From positions 1 through 64,000 of the forward strand of contig NZ_JOIY01000009.1 in NCBI RefSeq assembly GCF_000720185.1: a stretch of 64,000 nucleotides of DNA, given 5' to 3'. The position numbers and the translations under genes were made by a program. This DNA comes from Streptomyces sp. NRRL S-340. GTDB lineage: Bacteria; Actinomycetota; Actinomycetes; Streptomycetales; Streptomycetaceae. Below are positions 8,788 to 17,150 of the stretch, in pieces; positions within the stretch are counted from its first letter, which is position 1; each line of letters begins with the position of its first letter. The notes under the pieces are model-generated. The model did not search any database. It was not told the DNA's origin and saw only the letters and a list, made by a program, of their open reading frames with translations.

Positions 8788-11043
8788 GTGAGTGCAGCGG
8801 AGGGGTCGGTCTGGGCACGGCTGCGGGATCGCGTCGCGGCGTCCGATCCCGGGCTGCTGAGGCTGGCCGCTGGGTCCAGGACGGCCGGATCGATAGCGCT
8901 GACCCTGGCCGTGCTGGGCGCGCTGCGCGTCCCGGTGCCGCACCTGGTGGCGGGCGCGATCGCGTCGATGGCGGCCACCTTCGCCATCCGCGAGAAACAG
9001 CGCCCGCAGCAGGCCGTGACGCTCGCACTCGGCCTCCCGGTGGCGCTGGCGTCCGTGTCCCTGGGGGCGCTGCTCAACTCGCGCGTGATCGGCGGCGACG
9101 TCTTCTTCGTGGCGCTGATCTTCTGCGCCGTCTACAGCCGCCGCTTCGGCGACCGCGGCAACGCGCTGGGCCTGATCGGCTTCCAGGTCTACTTCATGTC
9201 GCTGTTCGTGGGCGCCACCGCGCACACGCTGCTGTCCCTGTACGTCGTCGTCGCCCTCGCGTTCGCCTCCAGCGCCCTGATGCGCTTCGTGATCGTCTAC
9301 GAGACCCCGGCGGGCATCCTGGCACGGCTGCGCGAGGCCTTCCGGGTGCGGCTGGCCCAGCTGGTGTCCGCGCACCTGGAGCTGCTGGACGCCGGTCCCG
9401 ACGAGGCGGACAAGGCCCTGGAGGCGGTGCGCGAGGGCACCGCCCGGCTGCACGAGACGGCGCTCATGATCCAGGGCCGGCTGGAGCAGGGCACCTCCGA
9501 CGAGGCCGTGGCCCGGCTGGTGCAGCGGCGCATCGCGGGCGCCGAGATCGCCGCCGAGCGGCTGGGACTGCTCCTGCTGAACGCCCGCAGCAGCGAACGC
9601 ACCGACACGCTCACGCTCCACCTGCCCGGCGCCCCCGTCCCCTCGCACGGCAGGCTGCCGGTGCGCGAGGAGGCCACGGACATCCTGCGCCGTGACCTGG
9701 GGGCGCTGCGCATGCTGGTGCTGCGGCCCGTCGGCGAGGGCGGCGGGACGGCCATGACGCACGTACGCAACCGGCTCCTGGGCTACCGCGAGGAGGAGAA
9801 CCTGCCGGCCGCGTCGGCCGCCGTGCAGGACGTCTTCCGCGGCATCGGCGAGGCCGCCCGCGCGGTACTGGGCCTGCGGACCGCGCTGGGCACACCGCAG
9901 GACGAGTCCGACGACACCCCGGCCACCACCCGCTCCCGGGAGGAGCTGGACGCCGAGGACGCCGCCATCGAGGGCGCCGAGGCGAGCGAGGAGGCCATGG
10001 AGGAGCCCGCCACCGGTCTGCGGCGGCCCACCACACGGGCCGCGGTGCAGGTGGCGCTGGGCTCGTCACTGGCCATCGTGGGAGGGGAGTTCCTCTCCAG
10101 CCAGCGCTGGTACTGGGCGGTGCTGACCTGCTGGATCGTCTTCATCAACACCTCGTCCACGGGCGAGATCCTGGTCAAGGGCTACCGCAGGCTGCTGGGC
10201 ACCGTGCTCGGCGTGGTGGCCGGTATCGTGCTGGCCGGTCTGGTCGGGCCGCACACCTGGCCGGCGCTGGCCCTGGTGCTGCTCTTCGTCTTCGCGATGT
10301 TCTACACCGCGCCGCTGTCGTACACGCTGATGTCGTTCTTCGTGACGGCGGCGCTGGGCCTGCTGTACACGCTGCTGCACACCTACAGCCTGTCGGTGCT
10401 GCTGCTGCGCATCGAGGAGACGGCGCTGGGCGCGGCCTGCGGCATCATCGCGGCGGCCGTGGTCCTGCCGGTGCGCACCGACCGGCGCACGGACGAGCTG
10501 CTGGTCACGGTCCTCGAACGGCTCTACGACGTGACCGGCACCGCCGTGGACCAGCTGAGCGGCGGCCGGCAGGCCGACCTCCTCGACCAGGCGCGCGACC
10601 TGGACCAGGCGCTGAGCGATCTGCGGGGGGCCGTCCAGCCGCTGACCCACCCGATCACACCGCTGCGGGCGCGGCGCAACACCGCCCAGTACCTCCTGGC
10701 CCTGCTGGAGACGTGCGCCTACCACGCGCGGTCGCTGGCGGCGACGGCCGAGCTGCTGCCCACGCATCCGTCGATAGCGGCGGATCCGCGGCTGCGCCAG
10801 GCCTGCCGCCGGATCACGCACAACATCGCGGCGCTCACCGCCCACGTGGCGGGTGAGCCGCAGGCCCCCGAGATCGAGACCGGCCCGAGCATCGCGTCCC
10901 TCCTGGAGTCGGGTGCCGCCCCCGGCACGCCCCGCTACGGCCGGATCACCGACCGGGTGCTGCGGCACCTCCAGCGCCTGGACGAGGCCGTGGTGGGCCT
11001 CGCCCGGCCGCTGGGTGTCAAGGTGCCGACCTCCAAGCGGTGA
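8788..11043 (+). CDS. FUSC-family membrane transporter (aromatic-acid-exporter-like)
   Basis: A 751-residue protein with two hydrophobic blocks, about residues 30-170 and 415-560, each with several membrane helices, separated by a long charged cytoplasmic region with glutamate-rich stretches (SREELDAEDAAIEGAEASEE). The C-terminal 180 residues are soluble and helical. This matches the FUSC/YccS/AaeB class of putative exporters. The second block begins QVALGSSLAIVGGEFLSSQR. GTG 8788 is chosen because GGGAGAGA lies before it; longer frames upstream lack a binding site. The substrate is unknown. Confidence 0.8.
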   Translation: MSAAEGSVWARLRDRVAASDPGLLRLAAGSRTAGSIALTLAVLGALRVPVPHLVAGAIASMAATFAIREKQRPQQAVTLALGLPVALASVSLGALLNSRVIGGDVFFVALIFCAVYSRRFGDRGNALGLIGFQVYFMSLFVGATAHTLLSLYVVVALAFASSALMRFVIVYETPAGILARLREAFRVRLAQLVSAHLELLDAGPDEADKALEAVREGTARLHETALMIQGRLEQGTSDEAVARLVQRRIAGAEIAAERLGLLLLNARSSERTDTLTLHLPGAPVPSHGRLPVREEATDILRRDLGALRMLVLRPVGEGGGTAMTHVRNRLLGYREEENLPAASAAVQDVFRGIGEAARAVLGLRTALGTPQDESDDTPATTRSREELDAEDAAIEGAEASEEAMEEPATGLRRPTTRAAVQVALGSSLAIVGGEFLSSQRWYWAVLTCWIVFINTSSTGEILVKGYRRLLGTVLGVVAGIVLAGLVGPHTWPALALVLLFVFAMFYTAPLSYTLMSFFVTAALGLLYTLLHTYSLSVLLLRIEETALGAACGIIAAAVVLPVRTDRRTDELLVTVLERLYDVTGTAVDQLSGGRQADLLDQARDLDQALSDLRGAVQPLTHPITPLRARRNTAQYLLALLETCAYHARSLAATAELLPTHPSIAADPRLRQACRRITHNIAALTAHVAGEPQAPEIETGPSIASLLESGAAPGTPRYGRITDRVLRHLQRLDEAVVGLARPLGVKVPTSKR

Positions 11044-11080
11044 GGACGGCAGCGGGGGCGGGGGGGGTCGGCGCCGGGTC

Positions 11081-11521
11081 TCAGAAGTCGGTCGGCAGGT
11101 CACTGGCGGCGGCGATGCCGCGCAGTTCTTCCGTCTCCCGGTGCCGGTCGCGGATGTAGTCGGCGATCTCCGTCAGGCGCGCCGGGTCGGCGGCCGTCGT
11201 GGCGTCGGTGACGACCCGGACGGGGCCGGTCTCCTCGATGTCCAGGACGACCAGCTCGTTGTCCAGGCGCCCCGTGACCGCAGTGGCGATGACCAGGGCC
11301 GCCTCGTCGCGTATCTGCTGCGGCAGCCCCTGCGTCTGCGGCCCGTCCAGCGGGAAGTCCGTGGTGGGCACGCCTTGCTCTCCCTGTTCGTGTATGGCGC
11401 GCAGCACCGGGTCGACGACGGTGAGCAGAAGCTCGTAGTCGTCCTCGGGCATCCGGATCCGCAGCAGGTCGAGGTACACCTCCACGGCCCGGTCGTCGGG
11501 CGGAAGCTCGTCTTTGTCCAT
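11081..11521 (-). CDS. Hypothetical acidic protein
   Basis: A 146-residue protein that I do not recognise. It is acidic and has no membrane segment, signal peptide or cysteine cluster. The N-terminal half is helical (DRAVEVYLDLLRIRMPEDDY, VVDPVLRAIHEQGEQG), and the middle has the beta-rich string NELVVLDIEETGPVRVVTD. The start is ATG 11521 (MDKDELPP). It lies downstream of the sigma factor gene in the same orientation, but a strong hairpin intervenes, so it may have its own promoter. Codon use is typical of the window, supporting a real gene. Confidence 0.6.
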   Translation of the reverse strand: MDKDELPPDDRAVEVYLDLLRIRMPEDDYELLLTVVDPVLRAIHEQGEQGVPTTDFPLDGPQTQGLPQQIRDEAALVIATAVTGRLDNELVVLDIEETGPVRVVTDATTAADPARLTEIADYIRDRHRETEELRGIAAASDLPTDF

Positions 11522-11624
11522 CTCCCCCGTGTTCCCCGGCCGGGCGCTCTCAGACGCGGCCGGTGCTGTGCCGCCCCCGGCCTGCGGGAAAGCAGGCGCG
11601 ACAGCACGGAGCACGGCGCAGCAC

Positions 11625-11655
11625 CACGCCGCACGGCTGCGGGCCGTGCGGCGTG
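11625..11655. terminator. Hairpin downstream of sigma factor gene
   Basis: A perfect 12-bp stem (CACGCCGCACGG at 11625-11636 pairing with CCGTGCGGCGTG at 11644-11655) and a 7-base loop lie about 120 bases after the sigma factor stop on its coding strand. Confidence 0.5.
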
Positions 11656-11777
11656 TGGTCGGTAGGCAGGCGGGACGGGAACAGGGGGCAGCGCGGGCCG
11701 CCGGTCGGTCCGGAGGGACGCGACGCGCTCTCCGGCCGGTCCGGAGATGACGCGACGCGGCCTTCGGGTGCGGCCGG

Positions 11778-12644
11778 TCAGCGGGTCGTGCCGGGGCGGG
11801 GGCCGTGGGGGCGGCGGGCGGTGCGTTCCGCGAGGACCTCGTCCCTGACCCGGGCGCAGCTGCGGCTGATGAGCCGGGAGACGTGCATCTGCGAGATGCC
11901 GAGCCGGTCGGCGATGCGGCTCTGGGTCATGTCCTCGAAGAAGCGCATGTAGAGGATGGCACGTTCGCGTTCGGGAAGCCTGCGCAGCCCTTCCTTGGCC
12001 GACTCGCGGTCGATGACGACGTCGTACGAGGAGTCCGCCGCGCCCAGCGTGTCCGCGAGGCTGTAGCCGTCGGCCCCGGACGACATCTCCGCGTCCAGGG
12101 AGAGGGTGCTGAAGCTGTCCAGGGCCTCCATGCCCGTGCTGACCTCTTCCTCCGTCAGTCCGGTGTGGGCGGCGACCGCCGCGATGGAGGGCTCGGGGCT
12201 GCCGGGGTTCTGGGTGAGTTCACGGCGCGCCACACGCACCTTGTTGCGCAGTTCCTGGACCCGGCGGGGCACGCGCAGCGCCCACATCCGGTCCCGGAAG
12301 TGCCGCTTCACCTCGCCGGTGATGGTCGGCACGGCGTAGCTCTCGAAGGCGCCCCGGTCCGGGTCGAACCGGTCGATGGCCTTGACCAGGCCCAGTGCCG
12401 CCACCTGCCGCAGGTCCTCGATCGACTCGCCGCGGTCGCGGAAGCGGCCCGCGATGCGGTGGGCCATCGGGAGCCAGGCGGTCACGAGTTCGTCGCGGAC
12501 CGCGTCCCGTTCGGGCCCCTCCGGCAGAGCCGCCAGGCGCCGGAAGAGGGCCTCGGTCTCGGGTGCGTCGTCGTGCTGCCGCCGTGTGGGAGCGGCCTGG
12601 TCCTCGGGGGTGCCGGAACGGCTTGTCGATATGTCGATCAGCAT
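11778..12644 (-). CDS. SigB/SigF-subfamily RNA polymerase sigma factor
   Basis: A 288-residue group 3 sigma factor. Region 2 reads GLVKAIDRFDPDRGAFESYA followed by VPTITGEVKRHFRDRMWALR; region 3 follows RVPRRVQELRNKVRVARREL; region 4 ends with SRIADRLGISQMHVSRLISR. This is the general-stress sigma class that Streptomyces carries in many copies (SigB, F, G, H, I, K, L, M, N). ATG 12644 has AGGAGCG at the right distance. It is controlled in other species by RsbW-like kinases, and one is encoded directly upstream at 12900-13337 in the same orientation. Confidence 0.93.
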   Translation of the reverse strand: MLIDISTSRSGTPEDQAAPTRRQHDDAPETEALFRRLAALPEGPERDAVRDELVTAWLPMAHRIAGRFRDRGESIEDLRQVAALGLVKAIDRFDPDRGAFESYAVPTITGEVKRHFRDRMWALRVPRRVQELRNKVRVARRELTQNPGSPEPSIAAVAAHTGLTEEEVSTGMEALDSFSTLSLDAEMSSGADGYSLADTLGAADSSYDVVIDRESAKEGLRRLPERERAILYMRFFEDMTQSRIADRLGISQMHVSRLISRSCARVRDEVLAERTARRPHGPRPGTTR

Positions 12645-12899
12645 GCGGAATCGCTCCTGAACGGTGGTTTCAGGGATGTACCGCGGGAGGCGGGGCACTC
12701 GCTCGGGGCGATCCGAAGGGCCTTCGGAGCACCCGTGCCGCTCCCGCTGGCGCGCCTCCGGTCCGAAGCACGAAATTCCGTCTGCCCGGGGGCGGGAGGA
12801 ACAAACTCCGCTTCTCGGATTTCTTTGCAGCGGGCAACGCTCCCCGGCGTGCGCGGGCGCTCTCCGCAGCGGCCGGCGTGCCTGCCGGGCCCGGCACCT

Positions 12900-13337
12900 T
12901 CAGGTCAGGGACACCACGGCGCTGATGCACTTCCCGCCGGTGGGCAGGTCGCGGACCTGCACGTCACGTGCCAGCCGGCACACGATCGGCCAGCCGTGCC
13001 CGCCGCTGCGGAAGCGGCCCTGCGGGTCCGTGGGGGGCCGGGCCACCGGGAGCCGGTCACTGCGGTCGCTCACGCAGACCCGGACCTCGGGTCCGACGAC
13101 GTCGACGTGGAAGTCGGTCACCCCGCCGCCGTGCAGGATGGCGTTGGTCGTGAGTTCGGAGGCGACGAGCTGGGCGTCGGAGACGGCGTGCGCGTCGCAC
13201 GGCGGATGACCGGCGCGGCAGCACGCGGTGATCACGTCCGCCACGGCCTGCCGGGCGTCGGCCGGCCTGCACGCCTCGGACCGGGCGGCGCCGGGCGGCA
13301 ACTCCACGACCGGGGTGGTCCTGTGCTTCTCGGGCAT
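12900..13337 (-). CDS. RsbW-like ATP-binding protein (putative anti-sigma factor)
   Basis: A 145-residue HATPase_c_2 protein. The N box is DAQLVASELTTNAILHGGG (about residues 54-72), followed by VRVCVSDRSDRLP and the lid region GRFRSGGHGWPIVCRLARD. ATG 13337 has GGGGAGCGGAGAG before it. It is encoded upstream of, and in line with, the SigB-type sigma gene with a 255-base gap, the usual location of a cognate anti-sigma factor. It is cysteine-rich in the middle (ITACCRAGHPPCDAH), which could allow redox or metal sensing, though that is speculation. Confidence 0.83.
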   Translation of the reverse strand: MPEKHRTTPVVELPPGAARSEACRPADARQAVADVITACCRAGHPPCDAHAVSDAQLVASELTTNAILHGGGVTDFHVDVVGPEVRVCVSDRSDRLPVARPPTDPQGRFRSGGHGWPIVCRLARDVQVRDLPTGGKCISAVVSLT

Positions 13338-13530
13338 CTCTCCGCTCCCCTGTTCCTCGCTCCCTGCGCGGTGAGGGTTCTCCGTGCGGTACGGACTCCG
13401 CCGGCCTCACCGTCCGGCTAGCCCTCGCGGGCCGGCCCAAACATCCGGCGGCGTCGGCGACCGGTTCGACGCACCTGTCGTGCGCGGGAGCCGCCTGGCG
13501 TGAACGTGCGGGTCATTCGGGGGATGAAAA

Positions 13531-13550
13531 CGAGTGAAACCGGTCACTCG
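13531..13550. promoter_or_regulatory. Inverted repeat CGAGTGA-N6-TCACTCG
   Basis: Perfect 7-bp arms around AACCGG in the 449-base gap between the divergent ATPase and cyclic-nucleotide-fold genes. It could be an operator or a small hairpin. No regulator is assigned. Confidence 0.4.
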
Positions 13551-13654
13551 GACCCTTCTCGACCGAGGAGAACGACCGAAAATGGTTTACTATTCATACA
13601 TACGCGGCGACGGGGTCGACCCCGCAGCGGTCCCCTGGATGCCGCCGCATACGG

Positions 13655-13684
13655 CCCTGGCTGGCCTCCCCCGTCCAGCCAGGG
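13655..13684 (+). terminator. Hairpin with T-run upstream of 13787 gene
   Basis: A perfect 10-bp stem (CCCTGGCTGG pairing with CCAGCCAGGG, 10-base loop) is followed by CTTTCTC. It sits about 100 bases before the next start codon, so it could end a short leader RNA or act as an attenuator. The preceding AT-richer stretch (TTTACTATTCATACATA) is unusual for this genome. Confidence 0.5.
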
Positions 13685-13786
13685 CTTTCTCACGTCCTCG
13701 TCCGCCGAGGTGCCCCGCGTGCCCGCAGCCGCTGGAATGGGCGTAGGCAGATGCGCGGAACCGAACGCCGGTGAGGAGTCCCGGTC

Positions 13787-14239
13787 ATGACCAAAGCGAT
13801 AAAACTGCTCACCGCCCTCCCCCACAAGCAGCGCGACCGCCTGATGGAGGTCGCGCGGGAGGTGTCCTTCCCGGAGGACACCAGGATCTTCGAGGCGGGA
13901 GGCACCGCCGACCGCTTCTGGGTGATCCGTTCCGGCGCCGTCCACCTCGACCAGCACGTCACACCGACCCGCAGGGTCACCGTGGCGAGCCTCGGCGCGG
14001 GTGACCTGCTCGGCTGGTCGTGGCTCTTCCCGCCCTACGAGTGGGACTTCGGCGCCGAGGCGTTCAGCCGGGTCCGCGCCTACGAGTTCGACGGTGCGGC
14101 GGTACTGGCCCTGTCCGTGGAGGATCCGCTGCTGGGACTGTCCCTGGTGCGCACCGTCGCGGAGATCCTGGCCAACCGGCTGGAGACGACCCGGGGCAGG
14201 CTCCTGGAGCAGTACACGATCCCCCGGCGGAACGTCTAG
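13787..14239 (+). CDS. Stand-alone cyclic-nucleotide-fold (CRP-like) protein without DNA-binding domain
   Basis: A 150-residue protein that is only a cNMP-binding beta-barrel: FPEDTRIFEAGGTADRFWVI, then GAVHLDQHV and GAGDLLGWSWLF. The C-terminal helix is LVRTVAEILANRLETTRGRL. It has no helix-turn-helix, unlike true CRP/FNR regulators. The phosphate-binding cassette is not canonical, so cyclic nucleotide binding is doubtful. ATG 13787 has GAGGAG eight bases upstream. Similar stand-alone modules act as sensory partners, but no partner is evident here apart from the adjacent stress-sigma genes. Confidence 0.78.
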   Translation: MTKAIKLLTALPHKQRDRLMEVAREVSFPEDTRIFEAGGTADRFWVIRSGAVHLDQHVTPTRRVTVASLGAGDLLGWSWLFPPYEWDFGAEAFSRVRAYEFDGAAVLALSVEDPLLGLSLVRTVAEILANRLETTRGRLLEQYTIPRRNV

Positions 14240-14243
14240 GCGC

Positions 14244-14279
14244 GCTGTCCCGAAGGCGTGTCACCGACACCGGGACAGC
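14244..14279. terminator. Bidirectional terminator
   Basis: Nested stems: GCTGTCCCG pairs with CGGGACAGC, and inside them GTGTC pairs with GACAC around ACC. It lies between two converging genes. Confidence 0.65.
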
Positions 14280-14300
14280 ACACCCGGGACGGCTCCGGTC

Positions 14301-15608
14301 TCAGATGCGGTAGCGGCGCAGGGCCGGCACGGCGGCGGCCAGTCCCAGCATCAGGACGACGACCAGCAGCCCGCCGCCGGCCACGGCCGCGCGCGGTCCG
14401 AACGCCGAGCCGGCCGTGCCGTGCAGGACGTCGGCCAGGCGCGGCCCGCCCGCCACGACGACCGTGAACACCCCCTGCATCCGGCCGCGCATCTCGTCGG
14501 TGGCGGCGGAGAGCAGGATCGCGCCGCGGAACACCATGGAGACCATGTCGGCCACTCCGGCGGCGGCCAGGAACGCCACCGCGATCCACAGGTTGCGGCT
14601 CAGGCCGGCCCCGGCGACGGTCGCGCCCCAGGCGGTGACCGCGCCGATCACCATCCAGCCGTGCCGGCGCGCCCGGGAGAAGGTGCCGGAGAACAGCCCG
14701 CCGGCCACCGCGCCGATGGGGACCGCCGCGAACAGCAGCCCCAGGGCGAGGCCCTCTCCGTAGGGGGCGAAGGTCTCGGCGGCGAGCTGCGGGAACAGGG
14801 CACGGGGCATCCCGAAGACCATGGCGATGATGTCCGCGAGGAAGGACAGCAGCAGCACCTTGTGCCCCGAGATGTAGCGGAACCCGGCGGCGATCTCGCG
14901 CACCCCGGCGCGCCGCCGGTCCGTGCCCGTCAGCGGCGGCAGCGACGGCAGGCGCCACACCGCCCACACCGTGACGCACAGGGCCACGGCGTCGGCGAGG
15001 TACAGCTCGGGCAGTCCGATGACGGGTATCAGGGCACCCGCCAGCAGCGGTCCCGCCACCAGCCCGGTCTGCATGACGGTGGAGCCCAGCGCGTTGGCCG
15101 CGGGCAGCTCCTCCTCGGGCACCAGGCGGGCGATGGAGGCGTTGCGGGCCGGGGAGTTGAGCCCGAAGAAGGCCTGCTGGAGGGCGAGCAGCACCATGAG
15201 GACCGCCACCGAGTCCAGCCGGGTCAGGGCCTGCGCCCAGAACAGCAGCGAGGTGACGGCGATGCCGCAGTTGGTCACGAGCAGCAGCTTGCGCCGGTCC
15301 ACGGTGTCGGCGACGGCACCGCCCCACAGCGCGAAGACGACCATCGGCACCAGGCCCGCGAGGCTCGCGTAGCCGACCCACGCAGAGGAGCCGGTGATGT
15401 CGTAGATCTGCTTGGGTACGGCGACGGCGGTGAGCTGGCTGCCGACCGCGGTGACGATGGTGGAGGACCACAGCCTGCGGTAGGCGGGGCGGCGCAGCGG
15501 ACGGGTGTCCATCGCCCAGCGGCGCCAGCCCCGCCGGGCCTCCCCGGCGTCCGGGCCGCCGCCGGTCCGTGGCGCGCTGCTGCTGTCGGTGGTCTCGCTG
15601 GTGTCCAC
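14301..15608 (-). CDS. MFS transporter, EntS-like exporter
   Basis: A 435-residue major facilitator with about 10-12 membrane helices. The cytoplasmic loop signature GGAVADTVDRRKLLL lies between helices 2 and 3, and a matching FSGTFSRARRHG lies in the second half. NSPARNASIARLVPEEELPA after helix 4 is typical of the EntS/multidrug-type family. GTG 15608 follows AGGAAG. The hydrophilic N-terminal tail is about 45 residues. It converges with the cNMP-fold gene and has the WhiB-like gene divergent behind it. The substrate cannot be predicted. Confidence 0.85.
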   Translation of the reverse strand: MDTSETTDSSSAPRTGGGPDAGEARRGWRRWAMDTRPLRRPAYRRLWSSTIVTAVGSQLTAVAVPKQIYDITGSSAWVGYASLAGLVPMVVFALWGGAVADTVDRRKLLLVTNCGIAVTSLLFWAQALTRLDSVAVLMVLLALQQAFFGLNSPARNASIARLVPEEELPAANALGSTVMQTGLVAGPLLAGALIPVIGLPELYLADAVALCVTVWAVWRLPSLPPLTGTDRRRAGVREIAAGFRYISGHKVLLLSFLADIIAMVFGMPRALFPQLAAETFAPYGEGLALGLLFAAVPIGAVAGGLFSGTFSRARRHGWMVIGAVTAWGATVAGAGLSRNLWIAVAFLAAAGVADMVSMVFRGAILLSAATDEMRGRMQGVFTVVVAGGPRLADVLHGTAGSAFGPRAAVAGGGLLVVVLMLGLAAAVPALRRYRI

Positions 15609-15867
15609 GGGCTTCCTGGTTGCTCGTTACATCTTTCTGTTTGGGACCAACTATCGCAGCACCGGCCGCTCCTCTCGCACACGCGTTCCGGGCGACGGAC
15701 CTGGCGGCCGGTTCCGGCCCGGTGCCGGTCCGCCTCGGCTGTGTGCGGATTGTGCGAAGGTCCGCCGCCTGGCCGTGCGCGCTGTTTCAGCGCCCGGCGG
15801 CGGGTGACCCGACGGCGAGCACGAAGTTGACGAGGCACGGACGACTTTCGATCGCAGGTGACATTTC

Positions 15868-15999
15868 ATGGAGAACTGGCGCGAACACGCCGCGTGCCGC
15901 CACGAGGACCCGGATCTCTTCTTCCCGATCGGGACCACCGGTCCGGCGCTGGTGCAGACCGAGCAGGCCAAGGCGGTGTGCCGCCTTCTCCGGGGGTAA
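15868..15999 (+). pseudogene. WhiB-like regulator, 5' half, interrupted by mobile element
   Basis: Reads MENWREHAACRHEDPDLFFP and continues to AKAVCR, the start of a WhiB-family iron-sulfur protein, then runs four element-derived codons into a stop at 15997. It holds cysteines 1 and 2 of the four cluster ligands. ATG 15868 has AGGTGA six bases upstream. Bases 15868-15983 joined to 20942-21080 give exactly 255 bases, an 84-residue complete WhiB-like protein in frame. The 43-residue fragment made now cannot hold a four-cysteine cluster. It may correspond to one of the small arm-encoded Wbl proteins, but that assignment is only memory of synteny. Confidence 0.9.
15980..15996 (+). repeat. Left inverted end of the element
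   Basis: GCCGCCTTCTCCGGGGG. It pairs with the right end at 20927-20943 with two mismatches. The first four bases are shared with the target gene. Confidence 0.8.
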
Positions 16000-16112
16000 C
16001 CATGTGGCGCGAGGCGAGTGGAGACCATTTTGTGCAGCTCAGCGCCGGTGTGATCGACAGTATCGTGTGCAACACCTGTGGCGCTACTTGATGTTGGGTA
16101 AGGTCGCCATTC

Positions 16113-16586
16113 ATGACTGATGACTGGCGGAACGACCGGATCGGCAGTGCCCTTCGGGGCGAGAACCCTGCAGTGCTCCGGAAGTTGGAGGCGGGATTCG
16201 CGGTGATCGGGGACGTCCAGTTCCTGCCGGGATACTCGGTGCTCCTGGTCGACGATCCCGTGGTGGAGCGGCTGTCGGATCTTCCGAAGAGCAAGCGTCT
16301 GGCGTTCCTGTCCGACATGGACAAGCTGGGCGAGGCCGTTGAGCGTGCCTGTAAGCGGCTGGATCCAGCCTTCCGGCGGGTCAATCTGGAGATCTTGGGG
16401 AACACCGACCCCTTCCTGCACGCGCATGTATGGCCGCGGTTCGACTGGGAGCCGACCGATCTTGTGGGCCGCCCGGTGTGGCTATACCCCCGTGAGCGGT
16501 GGAGCGACCAGCAACATGCCCTTGGCCCGCAACACGACGCGGTGCGCAAGGCGATCAACGAAGAGCTGGACGGTCTCCTCGCTTGA
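16113..16586 (+). CDS. HIT-family hydrolase-like protein (element cargo)
   Basis: A 157-residue protein resembling actinobacterial HIT proteins annotated as diadenosine tetraphosphate hydrolases. The motif is LHAHVWPRFDWEP (about residues 102-114), where the usual third histidine of H-x-H-x-H is tryptophan. VNLEILGNTDPF precedes it and PVWLYPRERW follows. ATG 16113 has AAGG nine bases upstream. It is the only non-recombinase gene in the element and is divergent from tnpC-side transcription, with its own roughly 110-base leader. It probably cleaves or binds nucleotides, and why the element carries it is unknown. Confidence 0.78.
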   Translation: MTDDWRNDRIGSALRGENPAVLRKLEAGFAVIGDVQFLPGYSVLLVDDPVVERLSDLPKSKRLAFLSDMDKLGEAVERACKRLDPAFRRVNLEILGNTDPFLHAHVWPRFDWEPTDLVGRPVWLYPRERWSDQQHALGPQHDAVRKAINEELDGLLA

Positions 16587-16625
16587 CGTGTCCGGGTCGG
16601 CGACCCGGACACGTCAGTGGCTGCC

Positions 16626-17150
16626 TCAGCCGCGTTGGTTCAGTGCTCTGGTCAGGTCCCGGTTGGCCTCCCTCGCGGCATTGAGATCGGATCGGGCCTC
16701 CTCCAACGCGGAGGTCAATTCAACGTTGTGCTGCTCCAGCCTCGTGATCTTCCGCTGGAGCTCATCGATGTCCGCCGGGGCTCCGAGCCCTGACTCCTGC
16801 CATGCCTGAGCTCCCAGCGCCTGCGACAGCCGCTTCTCCAACTGCTGAACGCGGGCGGCCAGGCGGGCGTTGCGGGCCTGGGCGTTGACAAGGTCGGCCT
16901 GGAGCGATGCCCGGCTGACCGGCGAGCCGCCGGCCGGGTCCTGGGCTGCCGGTTCGAGTTCGGCGGCATGGACGATTTCGAGCAGATCGCGGTGACGGTA
17001 GAGGAAGCTGCGATCCACTCCGGCTTGCCGGGCGATGGCCGAGACGCTGATCGGGGTGCCGTTCTTCGCGGAGTTCTTGACTGCCGTGGCCACCCGCTGG
17101 CGGCGGCGCTCGGTGTCCGCCTGCCGGCCATCACGCATGGCGGGGATCAC
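16626..17150 (-). CDS. tnpC: TnpC-like accessory protein of Tn554-type element
   Basis: A 174-residue protein with a short helix-turn-helix (PISVSAIARQAGVDRSFLYR, residues about 33-52) followed by a long coiled coil (residues about 85-170, with LVNAQARNARLAARVQQLEK and ITRLEQHNVELTSALEEARS). This is the architecture of DUF6262/TnpC proteins that accompany paired tyrosine recombinases. The GTG at 17150 overlaps the tnpB stop codon, indicating translational coupling. TnpC of Tn554 is not essential but influences insertion orientation and efficiency, as far as I recall. Confidence 0.82.
   Translation of the reverse strand: MIPAMRDGRQADTERRRQRVATAVKNSAKNGTPISVSAIARQAGVDRSFLYRHRDLLEIVHAAELEPAAQDPAGGSPVSRASLQADLVNAQARNARLAARVQQLEKRLSQALGAQAWQESGLGAPADIDELQRKITRLEQHNVELTSALEEARSDLNAAREANRDLTRALNQRG

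Noticed and set aside
12712..12728. Palindrome TCCGAAGGGCCTTCGGA before the sigma factor gene
   Set aside because: It is a real inverted repeat, but with no spacing or regulator evidence to call it an operator. The leader also lacks a convincing SigB-type promoter (best candidate GTTT-N15-GGGCAG).
15868..15999. The 43-codon WhiB fragment as an intact small protein gene
   Set aside because: It lacks cysteines 3 and 4 and the GVWGG turn, and its last codons come from the mobile element.
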